Assembly (NCBI GenBank): GCA_007131465.1
Contig: SLQN01000250.1
Location: 1 to 12,854, forward strand
Reading direction: 5' to 3'
Length of the DNA: 12,854 nucleotides
Source of the DNA: Paracoccaceae bacterium
GTDB taxonomy: Bacteria; Pseudomonadota; Alphaproteobacteria; Rhodobacterales; Rhodobacteraceae
Shown piece after piece: positions 7,440 through 12,854 of this stretch (within the stretch, counting starts at the first letter, position 1; each line of letters opens with the position of its first letter). Made by a program: the position numbers and the translations under genes. The notes below the pieces were generated by a model. It was not told the DNA's origin and made no database searches. It was given only the letters and a program-made list of their open reading frames with translations.

Positions 7440-8078
7440 ATGGCCGAGAGCGACACGAATCCCTACACTTTGTATTGGGAGGCGATGTCCGGTGCGATGG
7501 TAGTGGAGATCCTGCTTGACGAGATCGGCGTCGACTACGAACGACATGCGGTCGACATGGCGGCGGGTGAGCATAGAACAGAACATTTTCTTGCGCTCAA
7601 TCCTACCGGTCAGGTCCCTGCATTGCGGTTGCCTGAAGGCAAGACCATCGGTGAAAGTGCGACAATTGCCCTGGTACTGGGCGAGCGGCATCCCAGCTCT
7701 TTTGTCCCGCTTCCAGGTGAGGCGGATCGGCCAGATTTCCTGCGTTGGCTCATTTACATGGCAGCGAGCCCCTATATGACCTTTGTGCAGTTCAATCATC
7801 CCGACCGCTTTCTCGATAACCATGAGGCGTATGGCGCATTGATCGAGAACGCACGCATCCGCCTGCTGACACAATTCTCGGCGCTGGAGGCGGCGATCTC
7901 GGGGGCACCGTACTTTCTGCCACGGGGACCGACCTCACTCGATTTTTATCTCTACATGCTGACGGAATTTTCTGACGACCGTCAAGGGCTTCTTCGGAAA
8001 CGACCGAAGCTCGCAGCTCTGCACGACGCGATCTCCAGTCGCGACAGTGTGGGCCGCATTCGACCACGTCACGGTTGA
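7440..8078 (+). CDS. Glutathione S-transferase-like protein
   Basis: A 212-residue cytosolic protein with the two-part GST layout. The N-terminal thioredoxin-like domain (about 8-85) contains the LNPTGQVPAL segment (52-62) with the cis-proline, and GES (71-73) that binds the glutathione gamma-glutamyl group. A helical C-terminal domain follows, with FLRWLIYMAASPYM and a final helix. The ATG at 7440 is chosen over an upstream GTG at 7428 because GGAGG sits 5 bases before it. The usual N-terminal catalytic site falls near the stretch LYWEAMSGAM, with Ser17 as a possible catalytic residue. The C-terminus (RIRPRHG) is a normal family ending. It is alone on its strand and diverges from the TRAP operon. 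Sharing glutathione chemistry with the GGT-like enzyme is possible but unproven. Confidence 0.88.
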   Translation: MAESDTNPYTLYWEAMSGAMVVEILLDEIGVDYERHAVDMAAGEHRTEHFLALNPTGQVPALRLPEGKTIGESATIALVLGERHPSSFVPLPGEADRPDFLRWLIYMAASPYMTFVQFNHPDRFLDNHEAYGALIENARIRLLTQFSALEAAISGAPYFLPRGPTSLDFYLYMLTEFSDDRQGLLRKRPKLAALHDAISSRDSVGRIRPRHG

Positions 8079-8170
8079 TCCGGGTGCCTTCGCAGGTCAG
8101 CGTGGCCGTCGCAGACTTGTGATCAGGACAGTCAATGCATGGTGGCACTGCTCCAGGCGCTTGTACGAAG

Positions 8171-8293
8171 TCACCCGGGTCCACGCAACGGCCCGGCCAT
8201 GCCGTCGACCCACTCCTGTGACTCCCGCGCCTGCTCAAGCAGCCAGTCGGCGAAACGCGGACCTGTGCGGTCGTCCGCGTCGCGTGCTGTCGG
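8171..8293 (-). other. Coding-like scrap of about 40 codons, no full gene
   Basis: On the minus strand one frame reads PTARDADDRTGPRFADWLLEQ and on to a TGA at 8173-8171, with GC-rich third positions and a plausible helical protein pattern. The core FADWLLEQ recalls the short YozE-like SAM-fold proteins, but the match is too brief to claim. No start codon with a ribosome site precedes it. Its open part stops being protein-like near 8293, which is also where the MBL remnant on the opposite strand begins. It is probably a fragment from a rearrangement, or chance. Confidence 0.18.
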
Positions 8294-8490
8294 TGCGCGA
8301 ACCCGGATGGCCCTTGTCCTTCGACACGGATCCCGGGCAGGCGGCACGCAGCAGTGTGCGGATTCTTGATATGCTGGCCACCGACCGGATGCAGGTCATG
8401 GGCTATCACTTCACTTTCCCCGGGATCGGTCATGTCAGCCGCGACGGCAGTACGTTTCGCTATGTTCCGGAGTCACTGCGCCATGACTGA
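8293..8490 (+). pseudogene. C-terminal remnant of an MBL-fold metallohydrolase
   Basis: About 66 codons in one frame, ending with TGA at 8488-8490, match the C-terminal end of metallo-beta-lactamase-fold hydrolases. REPGWPLSFDTDPGQAA is followed by RILDMLATDRMQVMGYH and FPGIGHV, then the final RDGSTFRYVPE. Intact members are usually around 250-300 residues, with an HxHxDH zinc motif in the N-terminal half. None of that is present here or upstream. The in-frame sequence before about 8293 (from 8047) is arginine/proline-rich, overlaps the end of GST and is not family-like. No credible start precedes the remnant. It is therefore a truncated pseudogene, probably left after a deletion or insertion with a breakpoint near 8293. 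Confidence 0.7.
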
Positions 8491-8652
8491 TGAAAACAAA
8501 GAAACAAGGTGAGTGGAGAACGACACAGGCGTAGCCATTCTGAGCGATTGCTTACGCTCGGTGCAGCACATTGAGGCGGCAAACCACGCTCTGAACAGTC
8601 ATCTGAATACGAACACTCTCATCCGCATGGGAAAGGTCATCAAAATATTTTC

Positions 8653-8671
8653 AGGGGCCTTTTGGAGCCCT
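8653..8671 (-). terminator. Probable terminator of the racemase-family gene
   Basis: Immediately after the stop at 8673, the minus strand reads AGGGCTCC-AAAA-GGCCCCT, an imperfect hairpin with one bulged base. It is followed by GAAAATATTTT, an A/T-rich tail. This resembles an intrinsic terminator for the gene at 9407-8673. Confidence 0.45.
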
Positions 8672-8672
8672 T

Positions 8673-9407
8673 TCACCCGTGGGAAATCGGGCGGTTTGAC
8701 GCCGCCAGCTTCGTAATTATGTCCTCGAACGCGGCAGCCAGTCCATCAATCACTGGAATGCAGGCGCGGGGATGCTGGCTCAGCCCGGCGAATGGCGCCC
8801 CTCCAAGAAGCAGCGCTTGAGCTCCCTTGGTGGCCGCGATCCGTGCTTCGGCCTCGATCACGGATAGATATCCCAGCGGGTTCCGGGCAACATCCGGGAT
8901 GTCGGCATCGAGGTAGCGTATGTCACTCAGATGTCCCGCAAGACCGCGCTGGACGACGCGTGCGCGCAGGTTTGCATCCATCTGCTTGCCCATCGTAAGA
9001 ATCGCAAACCGCCCGTACGCTGCGCTAGCTTTCATGCCGCTTGCGCCCAGTCCGACGACTGGAAATCGCGCGATCTTCTGCGCTTCCTCCAGCCCGGGAT
9101 CTCCGAAAGCTGCGATGACCAGACCATCCAGATCGGCCACTCCATCCAGATCGGACTGTGCGCGCAGGACAGTGAGAACCTCTCGCTCTGCCACCAGCAG
9201 ATCAGCAGCGACGCGCAGCGCCGCTGGCCCTGCGGCGACGGACCGCGTGACGATCGTGCAACCGGGCGGTGCGCAATGAAGTGCTGCCCGGCGAAGCAGT
9301 TCTGTTATGCGAGGGTCGGTATTCGGATTGAGAACCATGATCCGTCTTTTTGGGGTTGACGCAATGGGAGCTTCCGCGTGACGGTTATTCCGGCATTCCA
9401 TTTTCAC
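8673..9407 (-). CDS. Asp/Glu/hydantoin racemase-superfamily protein lacking the usual cysteines
   Basis: A 244-residue cytoplasmic protein of the family that racemises or epimerises amino acids, hydantoins or related compounds, or decarboxylates arylmalonates. The start of the domain is classic (RRIMVLNPNTD, about 21-31), and the fold's repeats are visible as VIAAFGDPGL (98-106) and ALLLGGAPFAGL (198-209). In hydantoin and Asp/Glu racemases each of those two loops carries a catalytic Cys. Here the positions are Ala100 and Gly203, so two-base racemisation cannot occur in the usual way. Related 'HupH'-labelled proteins share this pattern and have no firm function. The start is taken as GTG at 9407, with GAGGA 5 bases before it. 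ATG at 9401 is a close alternative, and ATG at 9338 would cut into the first strand. It diverges from the GntR gene with only 17 bases between starts. Confidence 0.85.
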   Translation of the reverse strand: MKMECRNNRHAEAPIASTPKRRIMVLNPNTDPRITELLRRAALHCAPPGCTIVTRSVAAGPAALRVAADLLVAEREVLTVLRAQSDLDGVADLDGLVIAAFGDPGLEEAQKIARFPVVGLGASGMKASAAYGRFAILTMGKQMDANLRARVVQRGLAGHLSDIRYLDADIPDVARNPLGYLSVIEAEARIAATKGAQALLLGGAPFAGLSQHPRACIPVIDGLAAAFEDIITKLAASNRPISHG

Positions 9408-9424
9408 GAGGGTCCTCTTTTCAC
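9392..9424. promoter_or_regulatory. Candidate operator and shared translation signals between racemase and GntR genes
   Basis: GGCATTCCATTT at 9392-9403 is repeated exactly, in inverted orientation, at 11747-11736 before the amidohydrolase/ABC pair. Here it covers the first codons of the racemase gene and lies 21 bases before the GntR start. Next to it GAGG-GT-CCTC (9409-9418) is self-complementary, so it places a GAGG on both strands. The minus copy is well placed for the racemase start. The plus copy is rather far (about 13 bases) from the GntR start. Binding of the regulator here would allow autoregulation. This is inference from motif sharing. Confidence 0.45.
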
Positions 9425-10165
9425 ATGACGATTCCTGAAACCAGCGCGCTGCCTGCTGAGATGATCACTGGTGATCTTTCGCATCAGAACGCCATGGCTT
9501 TGGCGGTGGTGCGCCACCTTCGCCACGCGATTGTCACCGGCAAGCTCAAACCTGGTGATCGCATTGTGGAGCGTCAGCTTTCGAGAGAGTTGAACATATC
9601 TCGAACGCCAATCCGCGAAGGGCTGAAACTGCTGGAGCTTGACGGGCTTGTGTCGATCTCGCGCAACCGTGGCGCTGAGGTGACGGCCTTCACGCCGGCA
9701 GAGGTCGTGCGGCTGTTCGATGTGATCTCGGTCCTTGAAGGTCTGGCCGCGCGGCGCACAGCCGAGACGGCCAGCACGGAAACTCTGGCGCGGCTGGAAG
9801 ATTTGCATGTCCAGATGGCATTCCATTACAATCGTTCGCAGATTGATCCTTATTTCGAGATCAACAGCGCCATCCATGATCTTGTTGTCAGCGCCTGCGG
9901 TAACCCAGAGCTTGCCACCACCCATGCGCGCCTTATGCTGCGTGCCCGGCGTGGGCGATACATGGCCATCATGAGCCCGGATCGCTGGCGGCAGTCCGTG
10001 GATGAACATGAAGCGCTGATGCGGGCGCTGCGGGCGCGCGACCCCGATGCTGCTGCCGCTGCCTGGACTGCGCATCTGCGCCATACGGGCGAAACGCTCG
10101 CACGCGCGCTTGCGGAAGATGTCCCCGCCGCCCCCGCCAAGCGTACGTCCCGCGCCCGCGCCTGA
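9425..10165 (+). CDS. GntR-family transcriptional regulator, FadR/FCD subgroup
   Basis: A 246-residue DNA-binding regulator. Residues about 24-88 form the winged helix-turn-helix: LRHAIVTGKLKPGDRIVERQ, then LSRELNISRTPIREGLKLLE, and the wing DGLVSISRNRGAEV. Residues about 92-230 form the helical FCD ligand domain. Its metal-site residues appear as N147 (often Asp), H151, H195 and H217 in the segments INSAIHDLV, SVDEHEALM and TAHLRH. FCD proteins usually bind a carboxylate metabolite of the pathway they control and leave DNA when it is present. The ATG at 9425 is chosen because it gives a normal short lead before the helix-turn-helix; its ribosome site is weak. The location between a racemase-family gene and an amidohydrolase suggests it controls both, through the shared 12-base motif. 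Confidence 0.92.
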   Translation: MTIPETSALPAEMITGDLSHQNAMALAVVRHLRHAIVTGKLKPGDRIVERQLSRELNISRTPIREGLKLLELDGLVSISRNRGAEVTAFTPAEVVRLFDVISVLEGLAARRTAETASTETLARLEDLHVQMAFHYNRSQIDPYFEINSAIHDLVVSACGNPELATTHARLMLRARRGRYMAIMSPDRWRQSVDEHEALMRALRARDPDAAAAAWTAHLRHTGETLARALAEDVPAAPAKRTSRARA

Positions 10166-10186
10166 TCGCGGCAGAAACGGCATCAG

Positions 10187-10207
10187 CCAGCCCGCTACAT
10201 GGGCTGG
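10187..10207. terminator. Hairpin between convergent GntR and amidohydrolase genes
   Basis: CCAGCCC (10187-10193) and GGGCTGG (10201-10207) are a perfect 7-bp stem with a 7-base loop, 21 bases after the GntR stop. There is no T-run. A second set of overlapping repeats follows: TTTGCAG/CTGCAAA at 10227-10233 and 10248-10254, and CTTGTC/GACAAG at 10238-10243 and 10256-10261. The second set could serve the amidohydrolase transcript from the other side. Termination is inferred from the convergent layout. Confidence 0.5.
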
Positions 10208-10270
10208 GCGGCCAGAACTCCCAAGGTTTGCAGGTGTCTTGTCCAGACTGCAAAAGACAAGGGCCACGCG

Positions 10271-11614
10271 TTAACCCCTTGCTCGCTGCCACAGGCGTTC
10301 TGCCACCTGCTGCGCCTCCGCAATCACTTCAACAGGATCTACGCGGATTGGACGGCCATCTTCCACAAGCACCTCACCTTCGCAGATCACGCTACGCACA
10401 TTCGATGCACTGCCCGAATGCGCCACGATGCCGAAGCCGTCAATTACAGGCCGCAGGTTGGGCGCCGAGGGATCCAGCAGGATCATATCAGCGGGTGCGC
10501 CCGGCTCCAGCGTGCCGCTGGCGCTCTGGCCCTTCAGTGCCGCCGCGCCACCGGACGTCGCCCAACCGAAAACGGTTCGCGCATCCAGCACCATCTTCAT
10601 CCCGGACCGCCAGCGTGCTGTCGCGATCGCCATGCGCATCGCCTCGAACATGTCGGCGCTTTTGGTATCGGTGCAAAGGGTGATCTGCGCGCCTGCCTGC
10701 TCCAGGGCGCAGATCGGCGCAGCCGCCCCAAAACTGGCATTACCAATGGGTGCATGCGCGACAACAACACGGTTGCGCCCCAGTCGCGCAATGTCTTCCT
10801 CGGTCAGAAAGATGCAATGTGCTGCAACCAGGTCTGCATTCAAAAGACCCAGATCGTCCAGAAATTCGACAGGCGTCATCCCTTCGCGCGCACGGATGCA
10901 GTCCACCTCCAGCGGTGACTGGGCCAGATGCGTATGCACCTGTTTGCCCATTGCCTGGGCAAGGCGTGCGAATTCCTTCAGCATCGGGCGCGAGCAGGTA
11001 TCTGGCGCATGGGGCGCAAGAATTGTCTGAATACGCGCCGTGCCGTCCCATTTCTCGATCAGGTCAAGCGCATCGCGCAGGCTGGCGGCCCCAAGCGCTC
11101 TGTCATGCTCGAACCTTCCTTCGGCCAGCGCAGCGCTGTCGGCATCCATGACCCGCCCCCCAACCTGCGCACGCACACCCATCTCGGTTGCGGCACGCGC
11201 AAGTGCTTCAGGCTTTCGGTAGTAATCAACGATTGTCGTCGCACCGGCCAGCATGAGTTCCATGACGCCCAAACGGGCGAGCGCCAGCGTCTCTTCCTCC
11301 GACAACCAATGGCCCTGCGGTACACCCGGCACATAGGCGGGGGCAAATCCAAGATCCTCGACCATGCCGCGCACACTCATCAGCGGAGTATGGTTATGAG
11401 TGTTAACCAAGCCGGGCAAGCACAGTGCCCCGCGCCCATCTATAACCTCACCATCGTCGATCTGGGCGCAGTCGGGCGACACGGCGCAATCGTCTTGCGC
11501 TGGCCGGATGCTGGAGATGTGGCCGTCCTTGATCCAGATATCGGACAAAACCCCAAGACCGCCAGCGGGGCACAGGGGACGGACATTACGCAAGTGACAT
11601 GCCATTCTTATCAT
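10271..11614 (-). CDS. Amidohydrolase, TrzN/AtzA/SAH-deaminase-like
   Basis: A 447-residue metal-dependent hydrolase of the amidohydrolase superfamily. The family removes amino, chloro or similar groups from heterocycles such as cytosine, guanine, S-adenosylhomocysteine or triazines, in the cytoplasm. Metal-site residues are visible: H73 and H75 in LVNTHNHTP, H229 in HTHLAQS, H266 in AAHCIFL and D316 in LCTDTKSADMFEAMR. APHAPDTC (200-207) is the usual substrate-loop motif. N-terminal (about 1-65) and C-terminal (about 385-440, LEPGAPADMILLD) strands form the composite beta sandwich. The Glu that follows H229 by three residues and acts as acid/base in TrzN and AtzA is Gln232 here. The start at 11614 has GAGG 7 bases upstream. 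It is divergent from the ABC binding protein and convergent with GntR. A link to imported nitrogen heterocycles or ureides is plausible; the substrate is unknown. Confidence 0.9.
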   Translation of the reverse strand: MIRMACHLRNVRPLCPAGGLGVLSDIWIKDGHISSIRPAQDDCAVSPDCAQIDDGEVIDGRGALCLPGLVNTHNHTPLMSVRGMVEDLGFAPAYVPGVPQGHWLSEEETLALARLGVMELMLAGATTIVDYYRKPEALARAATEMGVRAQVGGRVMDADSAALAEGRFEHDRALGAASLRDALDLIEKWDGTARIQTILAPHAPDTCSRPMLKEFARLAQAMGKQVHTHLAQSPLEVDCIRAREGMTPVEFLDDLGLLNADLVAAHCIFLTEEDIARLGRNRVVVAHAPIGNASFGAAAPICALEQAGAQITLCTDTKSADMFEAMRMAIATARWRSGMKMVLDARTVFGWATSGGAAALKGQSASGTLEPGAPADMILLDPSAPNLRPVIDGFGIVAHSGSASNVRSVICEGEVLVEDGRPIRVDPVEVIAEAQQVAERLWQRARG

Positions 11615-11655
11615 TCTTGCCCCTCAAGTTGCCTCTAACGTCGGTCAGTGCTCAA

Positions 11656-11685
11656 AATTTATGCACAATTAAGGGAATTTGTCAG
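11656..11685 (-). promoter_or_regulatory. Candidate promoter of the amidohydrolase gene
   Basis: On the minus strand CTGACA (11685-11680, five of six matches to the -35 consensus) is followed after 18 bases by TAAATT (11661-11656, four of six to the -10 consensus). This lies about 42 bases before the start codon. The match is moderate, and alphaproteobacterial promoters are often degenerate. Confidence 0.35.
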
Positions 11686-11735
11686 ATCATCCCATATTCA
11701 TATTGCGATTCCTGCCTCAACCTAGGACGCATGTC

Positions 11736-11751
11736 AAATGGAATGCCATTT
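11736..11751. promoter_or_regulatory. Palindrome AAATGG-N4-CCATTT, candidate GntR operator
   Basis: A perfect 6+6 palindrome with a 4-base centre (AATG) lies 40 bases before the ABC binding-protein start, in the 177-base divergent spacer with the amidohydrolase. Its first 12 bases, AAATGGAATGCC, recur exactly in the racemase/GntR spacer. GTCAAA flanks it on both sides (11733-11738 and 11753-11758). The size and symmetry suit a GntR-type dimer. Binding has not been shown. Confidence 0.5.
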
Positions 11752-11791
11752 TGTCAAACATGTGAGACACCCTACACCGAGAGGAACCACC

Positions 11792-12826
11792 ATGACCATG
11801 CTGACCCGCCGCTCAATGTTGAAGACATCTGCCGCTGCTGCCGCAAGTCTGGCTGCTCCCGGACTTCTGCGGGCGCAGACCAATCAGTTGGTGATTGGCT
11901 GCGCCGCCAGCCACACGAATTGGATGGAAGCAATCGTCGTGCCCCATATGCGAGAGGCGATTGGTGCCGAAGTTCTCTTTGAGGGCACACGCTCGGCCGT
12001 GAATCTTGAAAAGATGGTGGCCAACCGTGGGCAGCAATATCTGTCAGTCGTGCAGATGGATGACCCGGTCATGCTTCAGGCGGTAGACGAAGGGCTTTTG
12101 GAGCGTCTTGGCACGGACATGGTTCCCAACATGGCCGAATTGCGCGAAGGCGCAGTGCATCTGGATGGAATGTGGGCAAATTACGCGCAGCCCTGGGCGG
12201 GGATTGCCTATAATACTGACATGCTGGGTGGTGTGGAAAGCTGGGAGGCACTCTGGGCCCCCGAGGCAGCAGGGCGCGTCATAATTCCGTCGTTGCAGAA
12301 TACAGAAGGCATGTGGACCCTATTTGTGGCGGCGATGCTGGCCACCGGCATGCCGTTCGAGGAAGCGCAGTATGAGATCGACGCGGCTTTCGACAAGATG
12401 GCAGAACTGCGCGACAACCTGCTGAGCATCTATACCCAGATGCCACAGGCCTTCAACTTGTTGGAACAGGGCGAGATCAGCATGTTGCCGGGCAATTTCT
12501 CTTCCTTCGCACTGCCGCGCCGGGATGAAGGTTCGCCGATTGATCTGGCAGCACCTTCCGAGGGTATTTTTGTTATGCCTTCGGGGATCTGCATGGTCGA
12601 AGGCGCACCAAATGCGGAACTGGCGGCAAGCTATATCAACGAAATCCTCAGCGCCGATCTGCAATCTGCCATTGCTGATTTCACTTCTTCGCTGGCCACC
12701 AATACCTTGTCCACAGGTGGCGCAGACCTGCCTGACGGGCTTGGCGTGTATTCTCCCGACTGGCAATTCGTTGCCGAAAACCGCCGCGAATGGACAGAGC
12801 GTTTTGATAACCTGATGGCGATCTGA
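11792..12826 (+). CDS. ABC transporter periplasmic substrate-binding protein, PotD/PotF-like
   Basis: A 344-residue extracellular solute-binding protein of the group that includes polyamine, iron and small organic cation binders. The N-terminus MTMLTRRSMLK plus an Ala-rich core ending LLRAQ is a signal peptide with a twin-arginine pair (R6, R7), so Tat export is likely, with cleavage near residue 28. The mature part starts LVIGCAASHTNW and contains WANYAQPWAGIAYNTDML and a C-terminal EWTERFDNLMAI helix, as in this family. The ATG at 11792 is chosen because AGAGGA lies 6-7 bases before it. Extending the frame to 11738 would put 18 charged residues before the signal. The next gene starts at the stop codon, so this is the first gene of an ABC operon that continues beyond the window. 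The ligand cannot be read from sequence. Confidence 0.9.
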   Translation: MTMLTRRSMLKTSAAAAASLAAPGLLRAQTNQLVIGCAASHTNWMEAIVVPHMREAIGAEVLFEGTRSAVNLEKMVANRGQQYLSVVQMDDPVMLQAVDEGLLERLGTDMVPNMAELREGAVHLDGMWANYAQPWAGIAYNTDMLGGVESWEALWAPEAAGRVIIPSLQNTEGMWTLFVAAMLATGMPFEEAQYEIDAAFDKMAELRDNLLSIYTQMPQAFNLLEQGEISMLPGNFSSFALPRRDEGSPIDLAAPSEGIFVMPSGICMVEGAPNAELAASYINEILSADLQSAIADFTSSLATNTLSTGGADLPDGLGVYSPDWQFVAENRREWTERFDNLMAI

Positions 12827-12854
12827 TGCTGGATCATCACCCGACCTCCAGCGA
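12826..12854 (+). CDS. First codons of the next ABC operon gene (cut by window edge)
   Basis: An ATG at 12826 overlaps the TGA of the binding protein by one base (TGATG), and nine in-frame codons (MLDHHPTSS) follow without a stop to the edge. The overlap is typical of coupled operon genes. In such operons the next gene is normally the ATPase or a permease, but nine residues cannot tell which. Confidence 0.5.

Noticed and set aside
8513..8716. 67-codon plus-strand frame starting with GTG
   Set aside because: It runs over the likely racemase terminator and into the end of that gene antisense, and the sequence resembles nothing recognised.
9404..10267. Minus-strand frame of 287 codons
   Set aside because: It is antisense to the GntR/FCD gene and has no protein-like features.
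10199..10918. Plus-strand open frames of 150-240 codons over 10199-11638
   Set aside because: They are opposite strand readings of the amidohydrolase, which has intact metal-binding motifs on the minus strand.
11738..11791. Upstream ATG extending the ABC binding protein by 18 residues
   Set aside because: It would place charged residues before the signal peptide and begin inside the palindromic operator candidate. The ATG at 11792 has a clear ribosome site.
1..12854. CRISPR arrays, tRNA or rRNA genes, complete IS elements or a phage module
   Set aside because: No regularly spaced repeats, no tRNA-like cloverleaf arms, no transposase or integrase motifs and no terminal inverted repeats were seen by eye.

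Overview
The window looks like a chromosomal or plasmid-borne catabolic region of an alphaproteobacterium, most likely a member of the Rhodobacteraceae. This rests on high-GC coding sequence, a TRAP transporter operon, a twin-arginine style ABC binding protein, and protein sequence that resembles that family. No database search was possible. No rRNA, tRNA, CRISPR array or complete insertion sequence was seen.

Left block (1-6970). The 3' part of a serine/alanine-glyoxylate-type aminotransferase (+) enters from the left edge. It ends against a convergent five-gene run on the minus strand. In transcription order that run is a TRAP solute-binding protein (DctP, 6879-5881), TRAP small permease (DctQ), TRAP large permease (DctM), a gamma-glutamyltransferase-like Ntn hydrolase (GGT) and an M20 zinc peptidase/deacylase. 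The layout is that of an import-and-hydrolyse operon: TRAP brings in an organic anion, and the GGT-like enzyme and M20 enzyme cut amide bonds in it or in related compounds. The GGT lacks residues that hold the gamma-glutamyl group in classical GGT, so the substrate need not be glutathione. A -10-like hexamer inside an inverted repeat lies just upstream of dctP.

Middle block (6971-8672). A roughly 420-base stretch without a convincing gene is followed by a glutathione S-transferase-like gene (+). After it come about 400 bases of decayed DNA. These hold the last ~66 codons of an MBL-fold metallohydrolase with its N-terminal portion missing, and next to it on the other strand an unrelated coding-like scrap. 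This looks like a deletion or recombination scar.

Right block (8673-12854). A second catabolic unit contains an Asp/Glu/hydantoin racemase-superfamily protein (-) that lacks both expected catalytic cysteines. It is divergent from a GntR/FCD regulator (+). Convergent to the regulator is a TrzN/AtzA/SAH-deaminase-like amidohydrolase (-), itself divergent from a PotD/PotF-like ABC binding protein (+). The first codons of the next ABC gene are at the right edge. An exact 12-base word, AAATGGAATGCC, occurs in both divergent promoter regions, and in the second it forms most of an AAATGG-N4-CCATTT palindrome. This makes it a good candidate operator for the local GntR regulator. The unit as a whole suggests uptake and ring opening or deamination of a small nitrogen compound, whose identity cannot be read from sequence.
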